Both the position numbers and the translations under genes were made by a program. Source: Burkholderiales bacterium (lineage in GTDB: Bacteria; Pseudomonadota; Gammaproteobacteria; Burkholderiales; Burkholderiaceae_C). From it: DNA of 63,484 bases. Below are positions 10,993-18,657 of this stretch, piece by piece. The notes under the pieces are model-generated. The model searched no databases. It was not told where the DNA came from and saw only the letters and a list, made by a program, of their open reading frames with translations. Numbering within the stretch: the first letter of the stretch is position 1; every line of letters starts with the position of its first letter. The stretch lies in contig JACRPO010000016.1 of assembly GCA_016223165.1 (NCBI GenBank), positions 1 through 63,484 of the forward strand, read 5' to 3'.

Positions 10993-13680
10993 ATGATGAT
11001 CCAATTCGCTGCCATGAGCACTGCCACCGAGTACGCCGATGCCGCACCGCCCGGGACGGTCGCGGCCTTGAAGCCGGTGATGAGCGCCGCGGCCGGCGTC
11101 GGCAGCGGCGGCACCGATGCCGCCCGTTCGCTGCCGATCGACGGCATGACCTGCGCCTCGTGCGTCACGCGCGTCGAGAAGGCCCTGCGTGCCTTGCCCG
11201 GGGTCGGCGATGCGAGCGTCAACCTCGCGACCGAAACCGCGCAGTGGCTGCCGGCCGACGGCGCCGGTGCTGCCGGTGCTGCTCGTGCTGCCGGCGCTGC
11301 CGGTGCTGCCGGCACGATCGCCGGCGCGCCCGATCTGCAGGCCGCCATCGCCGCGGTCGAGAAGGCGGGCTACGAAGTGCCGCGCCAGGCCGCGCGCCTG
11401 CGCATCGCCGGCATGACCTGCGCTTCGTGCGTCAGCCGCGTCGAGCGCGCGCTGGCGCGCGTGCCGGGCGTGCTGTCGGCGAGCGTGAACCTCGCCACCG
11501 AGACGGCCGAGGTCGTCTGGGCCGGGCGCGGCGCCGGGCGTGCCGCCGTGCAGGCGACGCTGCTCGCCGCGGTGGCGCGGGCCGGCTACGAGGCCACGGC
11601 GCTCGACGCCGCGGGCAGCGCCACCGCGCAAGCGGGTGCGCGCGGCGCCGCGCCGTGGTGGCGCCTTGGCGAAGGCGCGCGCGTCGTTCTCGCGGCGCTG
11701 CTCTCGGTGCCGCTCTTGGCGCCGATGCTGCTGATGCCGCTCGGCGTGCACTGGATGCCGGGCGCGCTCTGGCAATGGGCGCTGGCCACGCCGGTGCAGT
11801 TCTGGCTCGGCGCGCGCTTCTATCGCGCCGGCTGGAAGGCGGTGCGCGCCGGCGCCGGCAACATGGACCTGCTCGTGGCGCTGGGCACGAGCGCGGCCTA
11901 CGGCCTCAGCCTCGCGACGCTGTGGCGCGAGGGGACCGAGGGCCATCCGCCGCTGTACTTCGAGGGCTCGGCCGTCGTCATCACGCTCGTGCTGTTGGGC
12001 AAGTGGCTCGAGGCGCGCGCCAAGCGCCAGACGACCGAGGCGCTGCGCGCGCTGGAGTCGCTCAAGCCCGATTCGGCGCGCGTGCGCCGAGGTGGCGTCG
12101 AGATCGAGCTGCCGCTGGCGCAGGTGCTGGTGGGCGACGAGGTGGTGGTGCGGCCCGGCGAGCGCATCCCGGTCGACGGCGTCGTCGTGCAGGGTGCCAG
12201 CCATGTCGACGAATCGATGCTCACCGGCGAGAGCCTGCCGGTGGCGCGCCGCGAGGGCGACCGCCTCGCCGGTGGCGCCGTCAACGCCGAGGGCCTGCTG
12301 CTGCTGCGCACCACCGCCGTCGGCGCCGAGACGATGCTGGCGCGCATCGTGCGCGGCGTCGAGTCGGCGCAGGCGAAGAAGGCGCCGGTGCAGCGCCTCG
12401 TCGACCAGGTCAGCGCCGTCTTCGTGCCGGTGGTTCTGGTCGTGGCCGTGGTCACGCTGCTCGGCTGGGGTCTCGGCGCCGGCCGCTGGACGGACGGGTG
12501 GCTCAACGCCGTGGCCGTGCTCGTCATCGCCTGCCCCTGCGCGCTGGGTCTCGCCACGCCGGCGGCGATCATGGCCGGCACCGGTGTCGCGGCGCGGCGC
12601 GGCATCCTCATCAAGGACGCCGAGGCGCTCGAGCTGGCGCATGGCCTGGAGGTCATCGCCTTCGACAAGACCGGCACGCTCACCGAAGGCCGGCCGCGGC
12701 TGCTGGAGTTGCGGCCGCTCGCACTCGATGGCGCCGGCGCGCCGCCCGGACCCGAAGCGCGTGCGCAGGCGCTGGCCCAGGCGGCGGCGCTGATGGCCGG
12801 CAGCGAGCACCCGCTGGCGCGCGCGGTGCGTGATGCGGCAGGGGCAGAGGCCGGTGCATCCGCGAGCACGGCGGCCGGCATGTCGGCCGCGCAGGCCGGC
12901 GCCACCGGCGTGCGTGCGGTGCCCGGGCGCGGCATCGAGGGCAGCGTGCAGGGACGCCCCCTTCGCCTGGGCAGCACGCGCTGGATGCAGGAGCTCGGCG
13001 TGCCCCTTGCGCCGGCGCTGGCCGAGGCCGAGGCGCTGCAGGGCCAGGGGCACACGGTGTCGTGGCTGGCGCAGGTGGAGGCTGCGGGCTCACCGCCCAC
13101 GCTGCTCGCCCTGCTCGCCTTCGGCGACACACCCAAGCCGGAGGCCGCAAGCGCGGTGGCCAAGCTGCAGCAGATGGGCCTCGTCTGCGCCCTCGTCTCC
13201 GGCGACAACCCCGGCAGCGCTGCCGCCGTGGCGCGGCAGCTCGGCATCGCCGAGGTGCGCGCGGAGGTGCTGCCCGAGGACAAGGCGCGCATCGTCACCG
13301 AGTTGAAGCGTGGGCCCGCCGGGTCCCGCCGACCTCGCCGCGTGGCCATGGTCGGCGACGGCATCAATGATGCGCCGGCCCTGGCCGCCGCCGACGTGGG
13401 CATCGCCATGGCCACCGGCACCGACGTGGCGATGCACGCCGCGGGCATCACGCTGATGCGCGGCGACGTCTCGCTCGTGGCCGACGCCATCGACATCTCG
13501 CGGCGCACGACGCGCAAGATCCGGCAGAACCTGTTCTGGGCCTTCGTCTTCAACACCGTGGGCATCCCCGCGGCGGCGCTCGGCCTGCTCAACCCGGTGA
13601 TCGCCGGCGGCGCGATGGCCTTCAGCAGCTTCTTCGTGGTCAGCAACGCGCTGCTGCTGCAGCGCTGGCGCGGCTGCTGA
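10993..13680 (+). CDS. copA: Copper-exporting P1B-type ATPase
   Basis: 895 residues. It has two N-terminal HMA domains, each with GMTCASCV (near residues 51 and 140), eight membrane helices, the transport motif CPC in IACPCALGLATPA (near 511), phosphorylation site DKTGTLTEG (near 557), and the hinge GDGINDAPAL (near 787). It pumps Cu(I) out of the cytosol. HMA1 contains a low-complexity Ala/Gly run (11257-11320) built from repeated GCTGCCGGT-like units, so that domain is stretched. AAGGG precedes the ATG pair at 10993/10996; an alternative ATG lies at 11014. Confidence 0.9.
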   Translation: MMIQFAAMSTATEYADAAPPGTVAALKPVMSAAAGVGSGGTDAARSLPIDGMTCASCVTRVEKALRALPGVGDASVNLATETAQWLPADGAGAAGAARAAGAAGAAGTIAGAPDLQAAIAAVEKAGYEVPRQAARLRIAGMTCASCVSRVERALARVPGVLSASVNLATETAEVVWAGRGAGRAAVQATLLAAVARAGYEATALDAAGSATAQAGARGAAPWWRLGEGARVVLAALLSVPLLAPMLLMPLGVHWMPGALWQWALATPVQFWLGARFYRAGWKAVRAGAGNMDLLVALGTSAAYGLSLATLWREGTEGHPPLYFEGSAVVITLVLLGKWLEARAKRQTTEALRALESLKPDSARVRRGGVEIELPLAQVLVGDEVVVRPGERIPVDGVVVQGASHVDESMLTGESLPVARREGDRLAGGAVNAEGLLLLRTTAVGAETMLARIVRGVESAQAKKAPVQRLVDQVSAVFVPVVLVVAVVTLLGWGLGAGRWTDGWLNAVAVLVIACPCALGLATPAAIMAGTGVAARRGILIKDAEALELAHGLEVIAFDKTGTLTEGRPRLLELRPLALDGAGAPPGPEARAQALAQAAALMAGSEHPLARAVRDAAGAEAGASASTAAGMSAAQAGATGVRAVPGRGIEGSVQGRPLRLGSTRWMQELGVPLAPALAEAEALQGQGHTVSWLAQVEAAGSPPTLLALLAFGDTPKPEAASAVAKLQQMGLVCALVSGDNPGSAAAVARQLGIAEVRAEVLPEDKARIVTELKRGPAGSRRPRRVAMVGDGINDAPALAAADVGIAMATGTDVAMHAAGITLMRGDVSLVADAIDISRRTTRKIRQNLFWAFVFNTVGIPAAALGLLNPVIAGGAMAFSSFFVVSNALLLQRWRGC

Positions 13681-13688
13681 GAGGCACC

Positions 13689-13712
13689 AGCGGCCGCGCT
13701 GGCGCGGCCGCT
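13689..13712. terminator. Hairpin between convergent genes, candidate bidirectional terminator
   Basis: Perfect inverted repeat AGCGGCCGCG-CTGG-CGCGGCCGCT, a 10-bp GC stem with a 4-nt loop, lies 8 nt after the copper ATPase stop. It also lies 35 nt past the stop of the convergent gene on the other strand. There is no T-run, so it would be a weak intrinsic or Rho-assisted terminator. Confidence 0.5.
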
Positions 13713-13747
13713 GGGGGCACCTGCGGCGACCCCGCCGCAGCCTTCGC

Positions 13748-14140
13748 TCAGCCCCCCGCCTGGATCTTGATCCACGCCGCCGCCTGGCGCGTGGCCGGGT
13801 CGACGAAGCGGATCTCGATGCGCCGCCCGGCCACGAGGTCGGCAGGGGTGCCGGTGACGTTGCTCTGCCGCAGCGCACTGCGATCGAGCCAGATCTCGGT
13901 GGCCGCCGACACGCGCACCTGCTGCGGCGCCGGATAGCCCGGCGAGCTGAGCGTGAGCATGCCGTTGGCGTAGCGGACCACGGTGCCCATCATCGCCGTC
14001 TTGCCCGAGACCCCCGGCGACTGCCCGAGCGGGATGAAGCGCTCCGTGGCCCGCTGCGCGAGCGCCGCGGGCGCCGCGGCGGCGAGCGCGCCGCACAGCG
14101 TGAGGGCCAGCACCGGCCCGAGAGGGTTCAGCGTCTTCAT
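13748..14140 (-). CDS. Small exported protein, unknown
   Basis: 130 residues from ATG 14140, chosen because GGGAGG lies 5 nt upstream. The signal peptide is followed by a cleavage site near ALA-QR (about residue 30). The mature part of about 100 residues looks beta-rich (MMGTVVRYANGMLTLSS, RIEIRFVDP), suggesting a small OB- or SH3-like fold. It begins 14 nt after the stop of the diheme cytochrome gene on the same strand, so the two are probably co-transcribed and both act in the periplasm. No family recognised. Confidence 0.65.
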   Translation of the reverse strand: MKTLNPLGPVLALTLCGALAAAAPAALAQRATERFIPLGQSPGVSGKTAMMGTVVRYANGMLTLSSPGYPAPQQVRVSAATEIWLDRSALRQSNVTGTPADLVAGRRIEIRFVDPATRQAAAWIKIQAGG

Positions 14141-14154
14141 GCGCACCTCCCGTG

Positions 14155-15516
14155 TCATTGCACGAGCTCGCCGCGCGCCGCGGCGAGCGCGGCGACGGCG
14201 TCGTCCAGGCGCTTGTCGCGCGCCACCCAGCCATGCAGCGCCCTGCGCGCGGCGGCGCGCGCGCGCTCGAGGTGGGCCACCGCGGCCGGGTGCAGGTCGG
14301 CCTCGACGAGCACGCGCGCCGCCTGCCCCGTCTCGGCGATGGCCTGGCGCAGCGGCGAGCCGGGTTCGCGCCCGCCGCCCGCCTTGCGCGCGGTCTGCAG
14401 CAGCTCGGTGGCCTGGCGGATGTTCTCCAGCGCGTTGATCACCCGCAGGAAGGAAGCCACGGCCTGCACCTGCGTCGCGTCGAGCTTGATGCCGCTGCCG
14501 GTGGCACCGGCCAGCACGCGGCCGGCCGGCGAGTTGTTGAACGAGTCGCCGTTGTAGAAGGCGACCGCCGCCTCGATGGTGGCGACGGCGTTGTTGTGGA
14601 AGAACGGCGGCGTGTCGGCCGCCTCCACGAGCGGTGGCGTGTTGAAGGTCTTGTCGCCGGGGATGCCGAGGCCGTCGTCCGCCGGCACCTTCTGGCCGGT
14701 GAGCCGGGCCGGGTGGTCGGGCAGGTTCTCGACGCCGGTGTCGAAGTTCTGGTTGCCGATGGAGCCGGCGCCGAAGTTGGCGTTGGCGCCCGCGTTCTCA
14801 TGGCAGAAGTTGCATTTGCCCAGGCGGTTGTCGAGGAAGATGGCCTGCCCGCGCGTGGCCACCGTGCCCTTCAGCGGCAGCGGCAGGCGCAGCTCCTGCT
14901 GGCGGCCGAGCGAGAGCTGGAAGGCCTCGAGCGCGTCGAGCTCGTCCGGGGTCGGCAGGCGGAAGTCGACGCCGGCGACGCGCTCGAGGGTCTTCGTGAA
15001 GTGCTGGATGACGGCGCCCGTCGCGAACGAGCGCAGCGAGCCGTCGCCCGGTGCGCCGTCACCCGACCAGCCGGTGCGCGGCCCCTGCGGGCTGGCGATC
15101 GAAAGGCGCAGGCCCAGCGTGTGCGGCACGCCGCGCATCACGAAGCGGTTGGCGAGGTCGTCGAAGCCGTCCAGGTTCTCCTGGATGAGCCCGAACTCGC
15201 GCATCAGCCGCGGGTTCTCGAAGTTGCGTGCCAGCGCCGGCACGAACTCGGCCACGAAGAGCGGGTCGGTCGGCGGCAGCGTGGCGATGAAGCGCGCGTC
15301 GATGGTGAGGTTGTTCTCCGCCGGGTGGCAGGTGCCGCAGGTGCGGCCGTTGCCACCGAAGGTCTCTTCGAAGAAGAGCCTGCGGCCCTTGGCGACGAGC
15401 GCCGCCTGCGGGTCGGTGGGGGCCGGCGGCGTCGTGTCGCAGCCGACGAGGGTGGCTCCCGCCACCGCGAGCAAACCGCCGGCAGCCAGCGCCGCGCGGA
15501 ACAACCGATGGCCCAT
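14155..15516 (-). CDS. Diheme cytochrome c lipoprotein, MauG/peroxidase-like
   Basis: 453 residues from ATG 15516, preceded by GGAGGA. It has an N-terminal signal with lipobox LVGC (Cys26). Two c-type heme sites are visible: CGTCH (60-64) and CNFCH (235-239), the spacing and order of the diheme cytochrome c peroxidase/MauG family. Later segments TPPLVEAADTPPFFHNNAV and VASFLRVINAL also fit that family. The C-terminal about 90 residues form an Ala/Arg-rich helical tail not typical of CcpA. It is probably an outer- or inner-membrane-tethered periplasmic redox protein, with the small exported protein downstream as likely partner. Confidence 0.8.
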   Translation of the reverse strand: MGHRLFRAALAAGGLLAVAGATLVGCDTTPPAPTDPQAALVAKGRRLFFEETFGGNGRTCGTCHPAENNLTIDARFIATLPPTDPLFVAEFVPALARNFENPRLMREFGLIQENLDGFDDLANRFVMRGVPHTLGLRLSIASPQGPRTGWSGDGAPGDGSLRSFATGAVIQHFTKTLERVAGVDFRLPTPDELDALEAFQLSLGRQQELRLPLPLKGTVATRGQAIFLDNRLGKCNFCHENAGANANFGAGSIGNQNFDTGVENLPDHPARLTGQKVPADDGLGIPGDKTFNTPPLVEAADTPPFFHNNAVATIEAAVAFYNGDSFNNSPAGRVLAGATGSGIKLDATQVQAVASFLRVINALENIRQATELLQTARKAGGGREPGSPLRQAIAETGQAARVLVEADLHPAAVAHLERARAAARRALHGWVARDKRLDDAVAALAAARGELVQ

Positions 15517-15724
15517 GATCTCCTCCGATCCTGGATTCGGTGCGGCGATCATAGGCAGCGCCCGCGCCGATGCAAGCGCGGCTGTGGGGCGCGCCGGCGG
15601 CGCGTCATCCCGCGAGTCGAAGGCACGCTCGAAGCCCCCGCTTGCAGGGGAGGCACGAAGCGGCAGACCACGCGTCCAATGCTCCTGCGCGGCTTCTCGA
15701 TGCCGCTGAAAAAGGAGTCCGACG

Positions 15725-16162
15725 ATGGCCAGGAAGCTGATGCCCTTCTACAACGTCGAGCAGGCCGTGGGCCAGGGCGGCGCCAATGTGTACGACGACG
15801 TGCTGCTCGTGCAGTACATGCTCTCGCAGGTGGGCAAGGTGCCGCCGCATCCGCTGCCGCCGCCGGCCACGCCGCTGCAGCCGAACGGCGTGCCCACGCC
15901 GGCGCTGAAAGAGTGGATCCTGTGGTTCCAGAAGAGCACGAAGCAGGTCGGTGAATCGATCATCGTCGACGGCCGCATCGACCCCTCGAAGGCGCAGGAC
16001 GGCGGCTTCTACCCGCCGGCCAGCGGGCGCACGATGTTCTTCCTCAATGCCTCGTTCCGGCGGCGCTTCCGCGCCGCGCACGACGTGATGGAGGCCGACC
16101 CGCTGTGCCCGATGGCGCTGCGCGTGAAGTTCGCTGCGGCGAACGAACACTTCGACGCCTGA
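15725..16162 (+). CDS. Hypothetical protein, possible peptidoglycan-binding-like helical fold
   Basis: 145 residues, no signal peptide. The opening GQGGANVYDDVLLVQYML and later PALKEWILWFQ resemble the helix pattern of peptidoglycan-binding-like repeats (an L-x-L-x-Q-x-L helix and a FQ helix), separated by a Pro-rich loop. This similarity is weak. The ATG is preceded by AAGGAGTCCGACG, a good ribosome binding site. It stands alone between the diheme cytochrome and xdhC. I do not recognise the family. Confidence 0.6.
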   Translation: MARKLMPFYNVEQAVGQGGANVYDDVLLVQYMLSQVGKVPPHPLPPPATPLQPNGVPTPALKEWILWFQKSTKQVGESIIVDGRIDPSKAQDGGFYPPASGRTMFFLNASFRRRFRAAHDVMEADPLCPMALRVKFAAANEHFDA

Positions 16163-16265
16163 TCGGCCCGCGCTGCGCGTGCCGCCTGCGCCGGCCGCGT
16201 TGGCCGCACTTGCCGCGCCGGCCCGGCTTCCTGCTCGGCTCGCTTCGAGCGAGGCGGGAGCCGCT

Positions 16266-17282
16266 TTAGGCCATGCAGCCCGCGGGCAGTGTGGCCGCCG
16301 CCGCCGGCGCCACCGGCTCGGGAATGAGGTAGCCGTAGCGCACGGCGGTGATCTCGGCGAGGATGCTGACGGCGATCTCCGGCGGCGTGCGCGCGCCGTT
16401 CTTCAGCCCCACGGGGCCGTGCAGCCGCGCCAGCGCTTCGTCGCCGAGGCCGAAGTGCTCCTTCAGCCGCTCCTTGCGCTTGGCCTGGTTGGCGCGCGAG
16501 CCGATGGCGCCGACATAGAACGCCGGGCTCGCCAGGGCCTCCATCAGTGCCATGTCGTCGAGCTTGGGGTCGTGCGTGAGCGCGACGATGGCGAGGTGGC
16601 CGTCGGGCTGCAGCTCGCGCACGGTGTCGTCGGGCATCGTGCGCACGAGCCGGACCTGGCCGGCCGGGCCAACGACTGCGAAGCCGTCGGCGTATTCGGC
16701 GCGCGGGTCGCACACGGTGACCTGGTAGCCGAGCGCGTGCGCCATCGGCGCGAGGTACTGCGTCAGCTGGCCGGCGCCGATGACCAGCATGCGCCAGCTC
16801 GGGCCGTGGTGCGTGACGAGCTCGCTCGCGGTGAGCACGAGCTCGTCGCTGGCGCTGCCCTCTTCGAGCGTAACGGCGCCGCTGGCGAGGTCGAGCCGCC
16901 GGCGCACCCGCTCGCCGCGCTTCAGGCGCTCGAGCAGCTGCGGCAGCAGCGAGTGCGGCGCCACCGCCTCGAGCACGAGCTCGATGAGGCCGCCGCAGGG
17001 CAGCCCGAAGCGGTGTGCGGCGTCGGCATCGATGCCGTAGCGCACCACCTGCGGCCGCTGCGTGGCGAGCGTGCCGGCGCGCGCCTTGTCGACGAGATCG
17101 TCCTCGATGCAGCCGCCCGAGACGCTGCCGGCCACGAGGCCGTCGTCGCGGATGGCCACTGCCGAGCCCGGCGGGCGCGGCGCCGAGCCCCAGGTGCGCA
17201 CGATGGTGCCGAGCGCGACGCGGTGGCCGCCGGCCACCCAGGTGGTGATCTGCTCGAGGATCTGGCGGTCGATGTTGTCCAT
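16266..17282 (-). CDS. XdhC/CoxI-family molybdoenzyme maturation protein
   Basis: 338 residues from ATG 17282. The N-terminal XdhC/CoxI domain shows VALGTIVRTWGSAPRPPGS and VAGSVSGGCIEDDL. The C-terminal Rossmann domain (XdhC_C) shows MLVIGAGQLTQYLAPMAHALGY, and its end has GAIGSRANQAKRKERL and the conserved RTPPEIAVSILAEI. XdhC proteins bind and sulfurate molybdenum cofactor for xanthine dehydrogenase-type enzymes. No xdhAB or CO dehydrogenase gene lies in this window, so its client is elsewhere. A longer start at 17372 is possible but adds unconserved Arg-rich sequence. Confidence 0.88.
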   Translation of the reverse strand: MDNIDRQILEQITTWVAGGHRVALGTIVRTWGSAPRPPGSAVAIRDDGLVAGSVSGGCIEDDLVDKARAGTLATQRPQVVRYGIDADAAHRFGLPCGGLIELVLEAVAPHSLLPQLLERLKRGERVRRRLDLASGAVTLEEGSASDELVLTASELVTHHGPSWRMLVIGAGQLTQYLAPMAHALGYQVTVCDPRAEYADGFAVVGPAGQVRLVRTMPDDTVRELQPDGHLAIVALTHDPKLDDMALMEALASPAFYVGAIGSRANQAKRKERLKEHFGLGDEALARLHGPVGLKNGARTPPEIAVSILAEITAVRYGYLIPEPVAPAAAATLPAGCMA

Positions 17283-17420
17283 GGCACCACGGGCGATGGC
17301 GCCGCAACGCTGCGGCAAGGGCCGGCATTTTGCCCGCCGCCGGGCAGTTGCGCGGCCGTGCGCCCCGAGCAACCGCGTGCGCGGTCGGGGGCAAGCCGGT
17401 GCTGGAGCAGGCCAGCTTGG

Positions 17421-17792
17421 CTAGAACCGCCGCTCGATCGCCAGCGACACCGGCTGCGTGCGGTGCGGCACCCACAGCAGGCGCGGCGCGTAGTCGCCGT
17501 GGCCGATGGTCGCCGCCACGGCGAGCAGCGGCACGATCTTCGCCTCGGGGTAGCCGGTGGCCGCCGCCGCCGTGAACGTGACGTCGGTCAGCGGGCCGGC
17601 GTTCCAGCCGGTGCGCCAGGTCCAGCCGGCGTACACGGTGTCGCGGTCGACCGAGTTGCGGTAGGCGCCGGCGGTGGCGCCGCTCGGCGCCACGGCATAG
17701 ATGCCGGGCGTGAAGCGGCGCGGGTGCGCGCCGGGATCCAGGTCGCCGAAGTGCGCGCTGAGGAGGTGCAAACCGAGGATCCAGCCTTCCAT
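17421..17792 (-). CDS. Hypothetical protein, beta-rich
   Basis: 123 residues from ATG 17792. There is no signal peptide. It is rich in alternating hydrophobic and aromatic positions (AGAYRNSVDRDTVYAGWTW, DVTFTAAAATGYPEAKIVPL), giving a beta-sandwich or barrel-like pattern. It resembles small proteins seen in phages and some bacterial genomes, but I cannot name the family. The ribosome binding site is poor. It lies between xdhC and kdpE, 111 nt after the kdpE stop on the same strand. Confidence 0.5.
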   Translation of the reverse strand: MEGWILGLHLLSAHFGDLDPGAHPRRFTPGIYAVAPSGATAGAYRNSVDRDTVYAGWTWRTGWNAGPLTDVTFTAAAATGYPEAKIVPLLAVAATIGHGDYAPRLLWVPHRTQPVSLAIERRF

Positions 17793-17903
17793 GTCCGTGC
17801 CCCGAAAGGGAGAGGAGATGGAGGGGATATCGGCCGCGCGCGGCCGCGGCAAAGCCCGAAATGGCGGTCGTTGGCCCTGCAACTCCGGCCGCCTCATCCC
17901 ATG

Positions 17904-18599
17904 TCAGCGCGCCGCGAAGCGGTAGCCGATGCCGGCTTCGGTCAGCAGCCAGCGCGGCTGTGAAGCATCGGCCTCGATCTTCTTGCGCAGGTTGCCCATG
18001 TGCACGCGCACGTAGTGCACGTCCTCGGCATGGCCGGGGCCCCACACCTCCTTCAGCAGGTGGCCGTGCGTCAGCACGCGGCCGGGCTGCGCGAGCAGCA
18101 GCGTGAGCAGCCGGTACTCGATCGGCGTCAGGTGCAGCGGCCGGCCGCCGCGCTCGACGAGGCGGCGGGCGCGGTCGACCCTGACGTCGTCGAATTCGAC
18201 GATGCTTTCGGCCTCGCCCTCGGCGGCGAAGCGGCGGCGCAGCTGCGCGCGCACGCGCGCCAGCAGCTCGCCGATGCCGAAGGGCTTGACGAGATAGTCG
18301 TCGGCGCCGGCATCGAGCGCGGCGACCTTCTCGGCCTCGGCGGCGCGCGCCGAGAGCACGAGCACGGGTGAGGCCGACCAGCCGCGCAAGCCGCGGATGA
18401 AGTCGACGCCGTCGCCGTCGGGCAGGCCGAGGTCGAGCACGACGAGGTCGGGGCGGCGCGTGCCGGCCTCGATGAGCGCACGCGCCAGCGTCTCGGTCTC
18501 GTGCACCTCGTGGCCCTCGGACTCGAGGGCCAGGCGCACGAAGCGCCGGATCTCGGCCTCGTCCTCGACCACGAGGATCCTGGCGCGCAGCTCGGTCAT
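17904..18599 (-). CDS. kdpE: KdpE response regulator
   Basis: 231 residues from ATG 18599. The receiver has ILVVEDEAEIRRFVR, phospho-Asp in LVVLDLGLPDGDG, and Lys in YLVKPFG. The OmpR-type winged helix shows HLTPIEYRLLTLLLAQPGRV and HAEDVHYVRVHMGNLRKKIE, which are characteristic of KdpE. It activates the kdp operon when potassium is limiting. It is the last gene of the operon, 58 nt after kdpD. Confidence 0.92.
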   Translation of the reverse strand: MTELRARILVVEDEAEIRRFVRLALESEGHEVHETETLARALIEAGTRRPDLVVLDLGLPDGDGVDFIRGLRGWSASPVLVLSARAAEAEKVAALDAGADDYLVKPFGIGELLARVRAQLRRRFAAEGEAESIVEFDDVRVDRARRLVERGGRPLHLTPIEYRLLTLLLAQPGRVLTHGHLLKEVWGPGHAEDVHYVRVHMGNLRKKIEADASQPRWLLTEAGIGYRFAAR

Positions 18600-18657
18600 C
18601 GGATGGCCCCGCACGGCGCGCGCTTCGCGATGCGCGCCTGGGCGCGGCCCGGCGCGC

